The translations under genes were made by a program, and so were the position numbers. From positions 620,001 to 684,000 of the forward strand of contig NZ_QBUH01000001.1 of the NCBI RefSeq assembly GCF_003058195.1: a stretch of 64,000 nt of DNA, in the 5' to 3' direction. Below the pieces are notes generated by a model. It was not told the origin of the DNA. It did not search any database and saw only the letters and a list, made by a program, of their open reading frames with translations. Below are positions 33,528 to 41,650 of this stretch, piece by piece (the first letter of the stretch is position 1; every line of letters begins with the position of its first letter). The stretch comes from Elizabethkingia sp. YR214. Its GTDB lineage: Bacteria; Bacteroidota; Bacteroidia; Flavobacteriales; Weeksellaceae.

Positions 33528-35591
33528 TTAGTTTTTTTGAAGTTCAACTTCGGTTTTATTCTCCAGTTTAAGAAGAAATGCGTATTCAAATGCATCATCT
33601 TTCAGGGATTCAAAACGCCCTGAAGCGCCACCATGACCAGAAGACATATCAGTTTTGAAAAGCAGAAGCTTATCATCTGTTTTCAGTTCACGAAGTCTTG
33701 CTGTCCACTTTGCAGGTTCCCAGTATTGTACTTGAGAGTCGTGGAAGCCTGTGGTGATCAGAATATTTGGATATTCTTTCTCTTCAATATTGTCATATGG
33801 AGAGTAAGATTTCATGTAATCGTAATATTCCTTTTCATTCGGATTTCCCCATTCATCATATTCCCCAGTTGTTAAAGGGATATCTTCATCCAGCATTGTA
33901 GTCACAACATCTACAAAAGGTACCTGTGCTACAATCCCGTTAAATAGTTTAGGTTCCATATTGATTATGGCACCCATTAGTAATCCGCCGGCACTTCCGC
34001 CCATTGCGTATAAATGTTCCGCAGAAGTATAGTTCTCTTTAATTAGAAATTTGCCTGCATCTATAAAGTCATAAAATGTATTCTTTTTGTACAGCATTTT
34101 TCCGTGTTCATACCATTCTCTACCTAGGTATTCTCCACCGCGTATATGAGCAATTGCATAAATGAATCCACGATCCAGTAATGAAAGGCGTACATTGGAG
34201 AATGCAGCATCTACTGTATAGCCGTAGCTGCCATATCCGTATAATAGAAGTGGAGTGTCCTCGTTTTTCGAAGTATCTTTATGGTAAACAAGAGAAATAG
34301 GTACTTTTTGTCCATCTCTTGCTGTTGCCCAAATCCTTTCAGAGATATAATTTTCTGCCTTAAATGTTCCACCTAAAACCTCCTGCTCCTTAAGGATCTT
34401 ATTGGTTTTAGTTTTCATATTGTACTCAAACGTGGTTGATGGGCGGGTCATGGATGTGTATCCGTATCGCAGAACCTCTGAGTTGAATTCAAGATTTATA
34501 CTGATATAAGCAGTGTAGGTAGGATCATGGAATGGTAAATATTCTGTTTCTCCGGTTTTCCAGTTGCGAATATTAATCTTTAGAAGACCTTTTTCTCTTT
34601 CCTCAATCACAAGATAATCGTTGAAAATCTCGAAGCCTTCCAGTAAAATTCCTTCTCTGTGCGGAACGATATCTGTCCAATTTTCCTTTGTTGTTTTATC
34701 AACAGGTGTTTTTACAAGCTTGAAATTGGTAGCACCGTCAACATTTGTTATGATATAAAAATCATTTTCAAAATGTTCTACAGAGTATTCCAGGTCTGCT
34801 TCACGGGGCTGAATAATCTTCCATTCTGCAAAAATATCATTGGCCGGGATAAAGCGCATTTCGTCGGAAATTGTACTGGAGCTGGAAATAACAATATATT
34901 CAGATGATTTTGTTTTGAATACATTGACATCGAAAGTATCATCCTTTTCATGGTAAACCAGAACATCTTTTTTGGAGTCTGTTCCTATTTTGTGTCGAAG
35001 TATCTGGTAGGCGCGAAGGCTTTTATCTTTACGGATATAGAAAACATATTGTCCGTCTGCAGACCATACGGCTTTTCCGGTTGTGTTTTCTATTTTGTCT
35101 TCCAGTATTTCTCCGGTTTCAATATTCTTGAAGTATATAGTGTAGATTCTTCTGCTCAGGTTGTCATAAGAATAAGCAACCATATTGTTGTCTTCGCTTA
35201 CACTAAGGCTTCCAATTTCAAAGAAATCTAAGCCCTCAGCAAGAATGTTGGAATCCAAAAGGATTTCTTCATTCGCCTCCAGGGTAAGATGCTTTCTGCA
35301 GAAAATAGGATATTCTCTACCTTCTTCATAACGTACAATGTACCAGTATTCGTTAAAGAAATAGGGGAGTGAAGAATCGTCTTTTTTATAACGGGATTTC
35401 ATTTCTTCATAAAGAAAATTCTGAAAATCTTCAGTATCTCTCATTATTTCAGAGGTGTACTGGTTTTCTTCATTTAGGTATGCAATAACTTCAGGGTTTT
35501 CCCTTTCATTTAGCCAATAGTAAGGATCGATTCGTTGATCGCCATGTTTACTAAGGATTTTATCTATCTTTTTTGCCTTTGGCGCTTTCAT
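33528..35591 (-). CDS. S9 family oligopeptidase (protease II / PtrB-like)
   Basis: A 687-aa serine peptidase cleaving short peptides after basic residues in the related PtrB family. The N-terminal seven-bladed propeller (residues about 65-390) caps a C-terminal alpha/beta-hydrolase. The nucleophile Ser is in GGSAGG (YAMGGSAGGLLMG), followed by the acid residue in ITTGFHDSQV and the His in DMSSGHGGASG. No signal peptide is seen, so it is cytosolic. The ATG at 35591 gives MKAPKAKKIDKILSKHGDQRIDPYYWL, the standard start of the family. Confidence 0.92.
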   Translation of the reverse strand: MKAPKAKKIDKILSKHGDQRIDPYYWLNERENPEVIAYLNEENQYTSEIMRDTEDFQNFLYEEMKSRYKKDDSSLPYFFNEYWYIVRYEEGREYPIFCRKHLTLEANEEILLDSNILAEGLDFFEIGSLSVSEDNNMVAYSYDNLSRRIYTIYFKNIETGEILEDKIENTTGKAVWSADGQYVFYIRKDKSLRAYQILRHKIGTDSKKDVLVYHEKDDTFDVNVFKTKSSEYIVISSSSTISDEMRFIPANDIFAEWKIIQPREADLEYSVEHFENDFYIITNVDGATNFKLVKTPVDKTTKENWTDIVPHREGILLEGFEIFNDYLVIEEREKGLLKINIRNWKTGETEYLPFHDPTYTAYISINLEFNSEVLRYGYTSMTRPSTTFEYNMKTKTNKILKEQEVLGGTFKAENYISERIWATARDGQKVPISLVYHKDTSKNEDTPLLLYGYGSYGYTVDAAFSNVRLSLLDRGFIYAIAHIRGGEYLGREWYEHGKMLYKKNTFYDFIDAGKFLIKENYTSAEHLYAMGGSAGGLLMGAIINMEPKLFNGIVAQVPFVDVVTTMLDEDIPLTTGEYDEWGNPNEKEYYDYMKSYSPYDNIEEKEYPNILITTGFHDSQVQYWEPAKWTARLRELKTDDKLLLFKTDMSSGHGGASGRFESLKDDAFEYAFLLKLENKTEVELQKN

Positions 35592-35620
35592 TTATAAGTG
35601 AATAAAAAATTAAAGTTAAA

Positions 35621-35654
35621 TAAAAAAACCATCACAACCCGAAGGTAATGATGG
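35621..35654 (-). terminator. terminator after hemD
   Basis: On the minus strand: stem ccatcattacc-ttcg-ggttgtgatgg with one or two mismatches, a stable UUCG loop, and a run of seven T downstream. It lies 23 bases after the hemD stop. Confidence 0.78.
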
Positions 35655-35676
35655 CTTTTGTATTATTTATAGATTT

Positions 35677-36420
35677 TTACTTGTTGTTAGCTTTGATAAA
35701 CTTTTCCAAAGCCATTGTCATAGAAGGAGATTCTTTTGTAGGAGCCATAAGATCTACACGAAGTTTAAGCTCTTCTGCTGCCTGCTGGGTTGTTAGCCCG
35801 AATACTCCGATCTTAGTGTCTTCCTGCTTGAAGTCCGGGAAGTTCTCGAATAGAGAACGTACACCCTGTGGGCTAAAGAATATCACAAGATCATACTCTT
35901 TTATGTTAACATCCTGCAGGTTACTGCAAACTGTTCTGTACATAATCGCTCTTTTCCATTCTACACCTGCTTCACTTAGTACATTAGGAATGTCCTCTGT
36001 GAAAACGTCAGAAGATGGAAGAAGGTATTTTTCAGTATTATGCTTCTTTAATAATGGTAAAAGATCTTTTGCTGTTTTTTCACCAAAGCTGATTTTTCTT
36101 TTTCTATAGACAATATGCTTCTGAAGGTAGTTGGCTACAGCTTCAGATTGGCAAATGTATCGCATAGAATCTGGCACAGCAAAGCGCATCTCTTCTGCTA
36201 AGCGGAAGTAATGGTCAATAGCATTCTTACTGGTAAAAATAATACCAGTGTACTGACTAAGATCTATTTTTTGAGAACGAAGTTCTTTCGCATCTGCTCC
36301 TTCTACATGTATAAAAGGTCTAAAATCAATCTTCACCTTTTCTTTTTTAGCTATCTCACCATAAGGGGATGTAGCTAAGTTAGGAGCTGGTTGAGAGACT
36401 AGAACGGACTTTACTTTCAT
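35677..36420 (-). CDS. hemD: uroporphyrinogen-III synthase
   Basis: Closes and isomerises the tetrapyrrole ring in haem and sirohaem synthesis. A 247-aa protein with the two-domain HemD fold; visible segments are SVLVSQPAPNLATSPYGEIAKK, GIIFTSKNAIDHYF, YLLPSSDVFTEDIPNVLSEAG and DLVIFFSPQGVRSLFENFP. HemD sequence conservation is low, but the domain pattern and HemD-DUF4271 adjacency are typical of Flavobacteriia. The start is the ATG at 36420 (a TTG at 36423 is in frame). It follows the DUF4271 gene with a 19-base gap. Confidence 0.85.
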   Translation of the reverse strand: MKVKSVLVSQPAPNLATSPYGEIAKKEKVKIDFRPFIHVEGADAKELRSQKIDLSQYTGIIFTSKNAIDHYFRLAEEMRFAVPDSMRYICQSEAVANYLQKHIVYRKRKISFGEKTAKDLLPLLKKHNTEKYLLPSSDVFTEDIPNVLSEAGVEWKRAIMYRTVCSNLQDVNIKEYDLVIFFSPQGVRSLFENFPDFKQEDTKIGVFGLTTQQAAEELKLRVDLMAPTKESPSMTMALEKFIKANNK

Positions 36421-36439
36421 CAATTTATTTTTATAATGA

Positions 36440-37111
36440 CTAAAAAAATAAAAATTTCCATACTACCAAATGAGGTAAAATTTGGAGTGTGCAAATATAC
36501 AAAAATTTATAATACCATTCTTTAGGAAGAGTAGGATTCCTGTTAAAAAGTAGAAATGCTATTTTGCCGGTAAAGATAAAAACCAGCATTCCTATGTAAT
36601 AATTGAACACCCGGAAATGATCTATAGGGTAGAAATAATGAACCAATGTAAGTGCACAAAATAGCAAAATAATAATACGGAAGAACTTGTTTATGTTGAA
36701 GGTATATGACTTCCAGCGATCTGCATTGCCAGAGCTGGCAAAAAACAGATAAGATAAGACACATTTTATTCCGTATAATAATAGGTAGGTAATAAAGATA
36801 AAACCAAACTTATTGAGGGTGTAACCACCAAGGTTTATATTATCATTAATAAATCTTGGTACTACAGGAATGTACTGTGATAAAAAAACAGATAAGATGA
36901 AAATATAAATGAAGCCGGAAATAAACCAGTTGATAAAGATATTGCTGCTATCCTCTATTGAAAGGCGAAGATGTTCTACAAAAGAAATATCTTTATTCAG
37001 TACCCTGGACGATATAATATATATTATAGCAATACCTAAGATACTGTAGATTACCCAGTCATTGTTTTCTACAATTCTAATCAATGATTTTTTTTGCAAA
37101 AGTACACACAT
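36440..37111 (-). CDS. DUF4271 integral membrane protein
   Basis: A 223-aa membrane protein with about six transmembrane helices (for example residues 20-35, 61-82, 99-124, 136-154, 171-188, 200-218). DUF4271 is restricted mainly to Bacteroidota and is usually found next to hemD, as here. The function is unknown. The start at 37111 overlaps the divergent region of the glycosyltransferase gene; the two promoters share a small intergenic space of about 55 bases. Confidence 0.78.
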   Translation of the reverse strand: MCVLLQKKSLIRIVENNDWVIYSILGIAIIYIISSRVLNKDISFVEHLRLSIEDSSNIFINWFISGFIYIFILSVFLSQYIPVVPRFINDNINLGGYTLNKFGFIFITYLLLYGIKCVLSYLFFASSGNADRWKSYTFNINKFFRIIILLFCALTLVHYFYPIDHFRVFNYYIGMLVFIFTGKIAFLLFNRNPTLPKEWYYKFLYICTLQILPHLVVWKFLFF

Positions 37112-37145
37112 TCATCTCCTGTACAAAATTTAGATCAGAATAACT

Positions 37146-37153
37146 TATCTTTG
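37146..37153 (+). promoter_or_regulatory. minus-7 box TATCTTTG of the glycosyltransferase operon
   Basis: TATCTTTG matches TAnnTTTG 13 bases before the ATG at 37166. An upstream in-frame ATG at 37094 would precede this box and is disfavoured. Confidence 0.5.
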
Positions 37154-37165
37154 TGCTCGATTTGT

Positions 37166-37882
37166 ATGAAAAAATTAGTCGTTATCCCAACTTTCAACGA
37201 GAAAGAAAACATTGCCGATATTATAAAAGCTGTAATGGATTTGCAGCAGGATTTTCATATTCTGGTGGTAGATGATTCCTCTCCGGATGGTACTGCCAGT
37301 ATTGTAGAGGATCTTCTGCTTGTTTATGCAGGACAGGTTTTTCTTAGTGTAAGACAAGTAAAAGACGGATTAGGGAAGGCTTATATTCATGGATTTAAAT
37401 GGGCTTTGGAGCACGGATATGATTATATATTTGAGATGGATGCCGATTTTTCACACAATCCGAATGATCTGCCTAAGCTGTATGAAGCTTGCCAGGATGC
37501 AGACATGACTATCGGATCGCGTTATTCTAAGGGAGTAAATGTGGTAAACTGGCCTATGGGCAGAGTATTACTTTCTTACTTTGCTTCCAAATATGTACGT
37601 TTTGTTTTGGGAGTACCAATTCATGATACAACTGCCGGATTTGTATGTTTCTCCAGAAAAGTACTGGAGGAAATAGGTTTAGACAAAATTAAACTAAGGG
37701 GTTACGGATTTCAAATCGAGATGAAATTCCGAACCTATAAAAAAGACTTTAAAATTGTTGAAGTCCCAATTATTTTTACCGACAGAACTAAGGGTGAATC
37801 AAAAATGAGTGCAAACATTTTTCAGGAGGCTTTATTTGGAGTACTCAACCTGAAGTGGAAAAGTATAATAAACAGATTATGA
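37166..37882 (+). CDS. family 2 glycosyltransferase, polyprenol-phosphate mannose synthase-like
   Basis: A 238-aa GT2 protein transferring a sugar from a nucleotide-sugar to polyprenyl phosphate. Motifs: VVIPTFNEKENI at residue 5, VVDDSSPDGTA (nucleotide-binding DD), EMDADFSHNP (the DxD-type metal motif), GSRYSKG, RGYGFQIEMKF and TDRTKGESKMS. The start ATG at 37166 gives MKKLVVIPTFNEKENI; the 24 extra residues of the longer frame precede the promoter box. No transmembrane helices, unlike eukaryotic Dpm1 with anchors. Its final TGA overlaps the next start (ATGA). Confidence 0.88.
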   Translation: MKKLVVIPTFNEKENIADIIKAVMDLQQDFHILVVDDSSPDGTASIVEDLLLVYAGQVFLSVRQVKDGLGKAYIHGFKWALEHGYDYIFEMDADFSHNPNDLPKLYEACQDADMTIGSRYSKGVNVVNWPMGRVLLSYFASKYVRFVLGVPIHDTTAGFVCFSRKVLEEIGLDKIKLRGYGFQIEMKFRTYKKDFKIVEVPIIFTDRTKGESKMSANIFQEALFGVLNLKWKSIINRL

Positions 37883-38232
37883 GAAAACTGTTTTTTTTCA
37901 TATTTATAGTGTTCCTGTCTGCATGTTCGCAGGTAGATAAACCAAAAAAGCTTATTTCTAAAGACGAAATGGCGGATATTTTTGTGGAGATGGCCATTTA
38001 TGATGGAGCATTGAATATAAATCCGCAAGCTAATATGGAGGGAACAAGCAAATATATTTTGCAGCAGCATAAAATTACAGGAACTGTTTTTATGGATAGT
38101 TACAACTATTACTTATCCCAAAAACAAATGGAATCTATTTTTGATTCAGCAGAAAAGAAGCTGATGAAAAAGGATCCGAAACTGGAAGCATATATTAAAA
38201 AGAAAAATAAAGGAACTGAAGTTCCGAAATAA
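37879..38232 (+). CDS. DUF4296 lipoprotein
   Basis: A 117-aa lipoprotein (MRKLFFFIFIVFLSACSQ; lipobox LSAC) followed by a small helical domain characteristic of DUF4296: KLISKDEMADIFVEMAIYDGALN and LQQHKITGTVFMDSYNYYLSQKQMESI. The function is unknown. The start overlaps the glycosyltransferase stop in an ATGA junction, indicating translational coupling. It is followed three bases later by tgt. Confidence 0.8.
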   Translation: MRKLFFFIFIVFLSACSQVDKPKKLISKDEMADIFVEMAIYDGALNINPQANMEGTSKYILQQHKITGTVFMDSYNYYLSQKQMESIFDSAEKKLMKKDPKLEAYIKKKNKGTEVPK

Positions 38233-38235
38233 CAT

Positions 38236-39372
38236 ATGGAGAAGTTTTTTGAAGTAGAACAATTTTCAGCAAAAGGTAAAGCCAGAGCAGGTGTTATTAC
38301 AACAGACCATGGTAAAATACAGACACCTATATTTATGCCGGTTGGTACTGTAGCAACAGTAAAAACTGTTCATCAGAGAGAACTGAGAGACGATATTAAA
38401 GCTCAGATTATCTTAGGAAATACCTATCACCTATACCTGAGACCAGGAATGGACGTTATGCAGAATGCCGGCGGATTACATAAATTTATGAACTGGGAGC
38501 TTCCTATTCTTACAGATAGTGGAGGTTTTCAGGTTTTTTCACTGGCTTCCAGCCGTAAGATGACTGAAGAGGGTGTGAAATTCAAATCTCACATCGACGG
38601 AAGTTATCATTTTATTTCACCTGAAGTTTCTATGGAAATTCAGCGTAAAATCGGTGCAGATATCTTTATGGCATTTGATGAATGTACTCCATATCCATGT
38701 GAATACAATCAGGCAAAGCTTTCTATGGAACTTACACACAGATGGCTGAAGAGATGTATTGAATGGACAGAAAATAATCCGGAATATTACGGACACAAGC
38801 AAAGGTTGTTTCCAATTGTTCAAGGGTCTGTGTATTCGGATCTTAGAAAAGCTTCCGCTGAAGTTATTGCTGAGGCAGGAGCTGAAGGAAACGCTATTGG
38901 TGGTCTTTCTGTTGGTGAGCCGGAAGAGGAAATGTACAGAATTACAGATGAAGTAACAGATATTCTTCCTAAAGATAAACCTCGTTATCTGATGGGAGTT
39001 GGGACACCATGGAATATTCTGGAATCTATAGGTAACGGTATCGATATGATGGATTGTGTAATGCCTACCCGTAATGCCAGAAACGGTATGCTGTTCACAT
39101 GGGGTGGTGTGATCAATATTAAGAACGAAAAATGGAAGAATGATTTTTCTCCGTTAGACGAATTTGGTACATCGTATGTAGATCAGGAATATACAAAAGC
39201 ATATGTAAGACACTTATTCTCAGCAAGAGAATACTTAGGAAAACAGATTGCTTCTATTCATAATCTTGCTTTTTATTTAGATTTGGTAAAAGTCGCAAGA
39301 GAACATATCTTAGCAGGAGATTTCTATGAATGGAAAGATAGCATTATTCCACAACTAAAAAGCAGAATGTAG
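38236..39372 (+). CDS. tgt: tRNA-guanine transglycosylase lacking the zinc-site cysteines
   Basis: Replaces guanine-34 of GUN tRNAs with preQ1 in queuosine synthesis. A 378-aa TIM-barrel protein, normal length, with DSGGFQVFSL (catalytic Asp), GGLSVGEPEEEMY and MDCVMPTRNARNG (nucleophile Asp) intact. In E. coli Tgt the CxCxxC segment plus a His bind structural zinc. Here the aligned segment at residues 311-316 is GTSYVD, with no cysteine, and His342 (in IASIHN) is 26 residues later, as in E. coli. The function is otherwise expected. It follows DUF4296. Confidence 0.9.
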   Translation: MEKFFEVEQFSAKGKARAGVITTDHGKIQTPIFMPVGTVATVKTVHQRELRDDIKAQIILGNTYHLYLRPGMDVMQNAGGLHKFMNWELPILTDSGGFQVFSLASSRKMTEEGVKFKSHIDGSYHFISPEVSMEIQRKIGADIFMAFDECTPYPCEYNQAKLSMELTHRWLKRCIEWTENNPEYYGHKQRLFPIVQGSVYSDLRKASAEVIAEAGAEGNAIGGLSVGEPEEEMYRITDEVTDILPKDKPRYLMGVGTPWNILESIGNGIDMMDCVMPTRNARNGMLFTWGGVINIKNEKWKNDFSPLDEFGTSYVDQEYTKAYVRHLFSAREYLGKQIASIHNLAFYLDLVKVAREHILAGDFYEWKDSIIPQLKSRM

Positions 39373-39375
39373 TCC

Positions 39376-40470
39376 TTGAAGATTATAGATAAATATATTA
39401 TCCGGAAATTCCTGGGAACCCTGGGATTTATGTTGGCATTGCTGTCTATTATTGTATTGGTAATAGACGTTCAGGCAAAGATTCCACGTATTGAAAGTAA
39501 TGGCTTTACAACAGGTTACTTTCTGATTCATTTTTACCCTTACTGGTTAATATATCTGGTTATAACCTTTATGTCTATTCTGGTATTTATTTCGGTTATT
39601 TTCTTTACATCGAGAATGGCCAATAATACCGAGATTGTAGCTATTATTAGTAGTGGGGCCAGCTTTCACAGATTTGCCAAGCCTTATCTTATTGCCGCTT
39701 TATTACTGGCTTTTTCTGCATTGGCAATTAATCACTTTATATTGCCATGGGCAAATATTAAGAAAAACAAGCTAATCATCTATACCTATAGTGCGGCTAA
39801 CAGAAGTAAATTTACAGATAGCCGTCAGATTTCTACGCAATTATCGCCTACAGAGTATGTCTTTATCAATAGCTATAATCCTAAAGAGAAAAGAGGTTTC
39901 TCCTATATTTATCAGAAATTTGATAAAAACAGACGACTGATTTATCAGCTTACTTCAAGCGATATGGTTTGGGAAGAGAAGAAGAAAAGCTTCATGCTGA
40001 CCAACTATTACGAAAAGTGGGTGAATAAAGATGATACGGAAAAACTGGCTAAAGGAGATACAAAGTATCAGAAGCTGGGTGCTTCTCCTGAAGAAATTTT
40101 CCCGGATGAGCTTGTCGGTGAAAACAAGACAACACCCGAACTTATTAAGTTTATCAATAACGAAAGAAGGAAAGGTAATGCCAATGTTGCTGCCTATCAA
40201 AATGAGCTGCATTTGCGTACTGCCATGCCTTTTTCTATTATTATATTAACCTTTTTGGCGCTATCACTTTCTTCCCAGAAGAAAAGAGGTGGACTTGGTG
40301 CAAACCTGGCAATTGGTATTGCCCTGGCATTTGTATTTGTCTTCTCATTCGAAGTACTGAAACTGGTTTCTTCTTCACAAACTCTATCGCCTTTGGTAGC
40401 GATGTGGCTCCCGAATATTGTATTTGCTCCGATTGCATTCTATCTGTACTGGAAGCGTGCTAATCAGTAG
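39376..40470 (+). CDS. LptF/LptG family permease (LPS export), TTG start
   Basis: A 364-aa permease with six transmembrane helices: about residues 14-34, 52-76, 101-121 at the N-terminus and 287-307, 310-330, 340-362 at the C-terminus, around a periplasmic beta-jellyroll. LptF/LptG form the ABC permease moving lipopolysaccharide out of the inner membrane. The gene opens with TTG at 39376 giving MKIIDKYIIRKFLGTLGFM, the family's usual N-terminus; no ATG lies nearer. It starts 4 bases after the tgt stop and ends 7 bases inside the convergent birA gene. Confidence 0.85.
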   Translation: MKIIDKYIIRKFLGTLGFMLALLSIIVLVIDVQAKIPRIESNGFTTGYFLIHFYPYWLIYLVITFMSILVFISVIFFTSRMANNTEIVAIISSGASFHRFAKPYLIAALLLAFSALAINHFILPWANIKKNKLIIYTYSAANRSKFTDSRQISTQLSPTEYVFINSYNPKEKRGFSYIYQKFDKNRRLIYQLTSSDMVWEEKKKSFMLTNYYEKWVNKDDTEKLAKGDTKYQKLGASPEEIFPDELVGENKTTPELIKFINNERRKGNANVAAYQNELHLRTAMPFSIIILTFLALSLSSQKKRGGLGANLAIGIALAFVFVFSFEVLKLVSSSQTLSPLVAMWLPNIVFAPIAFYLYWKRANQ

Positions 40471-41183
40471 AGCAGAGTGATTTCTTTGTGGAAAAACTTT
40501 TTCATGTCGTCTTCATTTTCCAGTTCCACATTTAGATAACCGTCATTGTCTACATATCTTATAATGCCATTTTGTCTGATATTGTTAATCTCGAATACGG
40601 ATATCTGATCTTTTCGGAACAATGCCTCGTTGTATCGTGCCAGTACTTCTTCGTCTGAAGGAAACTGTACAAGTTGCTCAGAAAAATGATTGTGCATATC
40701 TTCCGTAAACTGATGCAGGTCGAAGATTAAACCGGTTTGTGTCTTTATAGAACCCGCTTTTGTAATCTCGTCAAAATTATCCTGAAGAACATTTACACCA
40801 AAACCGGCAATATAATAATCTACATGTTCTACTGTAATTTTCTCTATGAGAATTCCTACAATTTTTTTATTTTGCAGAATTATATCGTTGGGCCACTTCA
40901 CTTTTGCCTCTTTATCGGTAATTTTGACAATAAAGTCACGAAGTAACAAAGCGGTATAGAAGTTGAATAGATTTGGAGACAATCTCACTAGCTTTGTTGG
41001 TAAGATAAAAGAGTAAGCTACGTTCTTGTCTTTTGGGATTTTCCAGGTGTTGCCATATTGTCCACGTCCTTTGGTCTGGTCAAATGTATATACTGAGGAT
41101 ATTCCTGTAGCGTTTGGATTTGCAAGTTCAGAAACGATATCGTTTGTGGATCCAACACTTGGAAGGTAAAGCAGGCTGTTCAT
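40464..41183 (-). CDS. birA: biotin-[acetyl-CoA carboxylase] ligase
   Basis: Attaches biotin through biotinyl-AMP to the carboxyl carrier protein. The 239-aa protein has the catalytic core motifs: PSVGSTNDIVSELAN (biotin site), KGRGQYGNTW (adenylate loop, GRGxxG at about residue 36), KWPNDIILQNKKIVGIL and IAGFGVNV. It lacks an N-terminal helix-turn-helix domain, so it is a monofunctional group-I ligase without repressor activity. Its 3' end overlaps the convergent permease stop by 7 bases. Confidence 0.93.
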   Translation of the reverse strand: MNSLLYLPSVGSTNDIVSELANPNATGISSVYTFDQTKGRGQYGNTWKIPKDKNVAYSFILPTKLVRLSPNLFNFYTALLLRDFIVKITDKEAKVKWPNDIILQNKKIVGILIEKITVEHVDYYIAGFGVNVLQDNFDEITKAGSIKTQTGLIFDLHQFTEDMHNHFSEQLVQFPSDEEVLARYNEALFRKDQISVFEINNIRQNGIIRYVDNDGYLNVELENEDDMKKFFHKEITLLY

Positions 41184-41223
41184 TTTTTAAAGCTAATTAA
41201 AGAGGATTTGAGATAAAAAAAAG

Positions 41224-41231
41224 TAACTTTG
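41224..41231 (+). promoter_or_regulatory. minus-7 box TAACTTTG of rsfS
   Basis: TAACTTTG, 20 bases before the rsfS ATG at 41252. A TTG at 41208 is only 13 bases upstream, shorter than usual. Confidence 0.45.
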
Positions 41232-41251
41232 CAAATATTACAATTTTTTGA

Positions 41252-41614
41252 ATGAGTAAAAATACAGAAAAACAGCAACTAATAGACAAAATACTAGAAG
41301 CGATTCAGGATACTAAAGGGGAGGATATCCAAGTTCTTGATCTCTCGCATATTGAAAATACAGTTGCCGATACATTTATTATATGTAGTGCCAATTCTAA
41401 TACACAGGTTTCAGCAATCGCAGGAAATGTAGAAAAGAAAGTAAGAAATGAACTACAGGATCGTCCATGGCATGTGGAAGGTGCTGAAAACTCATTGTGG
41501 GTATTAGTAGACTATGTATCGGTTGTTGTGCATATCTTCCAAAGACATATTCGTGAATATTACGATATTGAAAGCCTTTGGGGAGATGCCAAAGTCACAA
41601 AAATAGAATCTTAA
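41252..41614 (+). CDS. rsfS: ribosome silencing factor RsfS
   Basis: Binds ribosomal protein uL14 and blocks joining of the subunits when nutrients are scarce. The 120-aa protein has the family segments VLDLSHIENTVADTFIICSANSNTQVSAIA and WVLVDYVSVVVHIFQRHIREYYDIESLWGDAK. The first gene of the rsfS-ftsH-LUD-cdsA-psd group, all read rightward with short gaps, common in Flavobacteriia. The gap to ftsH (37 bases) contains a small gagag/ctctc inverted repeat with no evident terminator T-run. Confidence 0.95.
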   Translation: MSKNTEKQQLIDKILEAIQDTKGEDIQVLDLSHIENTVADTFIICSANSNTQVSAIAGNVEKKVRNELQDRPWHVEGAENSLWVLVDYVSVVVHIFQRHIREYYDIESLWGDAKVTKIES

Positions 41615-41650
41615 CAGAGAGAACGCTCTCCTAATTATTTAAAAGAAGTA

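Noticed and set aside
37094-37165. 24-residue N-terminal extension of the glycosyltransferase frame
   Set aside because: The extension precedes a TAnnTTTG box and is not GT2-like; the ATG at 37166 gives the standard MKKLVVIPTFNEKENI start.
41616-41629. gagag/ctctc inverted repeat between rsfS and ftsH as terminator
   Set aside because: Only five base pairs, no T-run, and the genes are expected to be cotranscribed.
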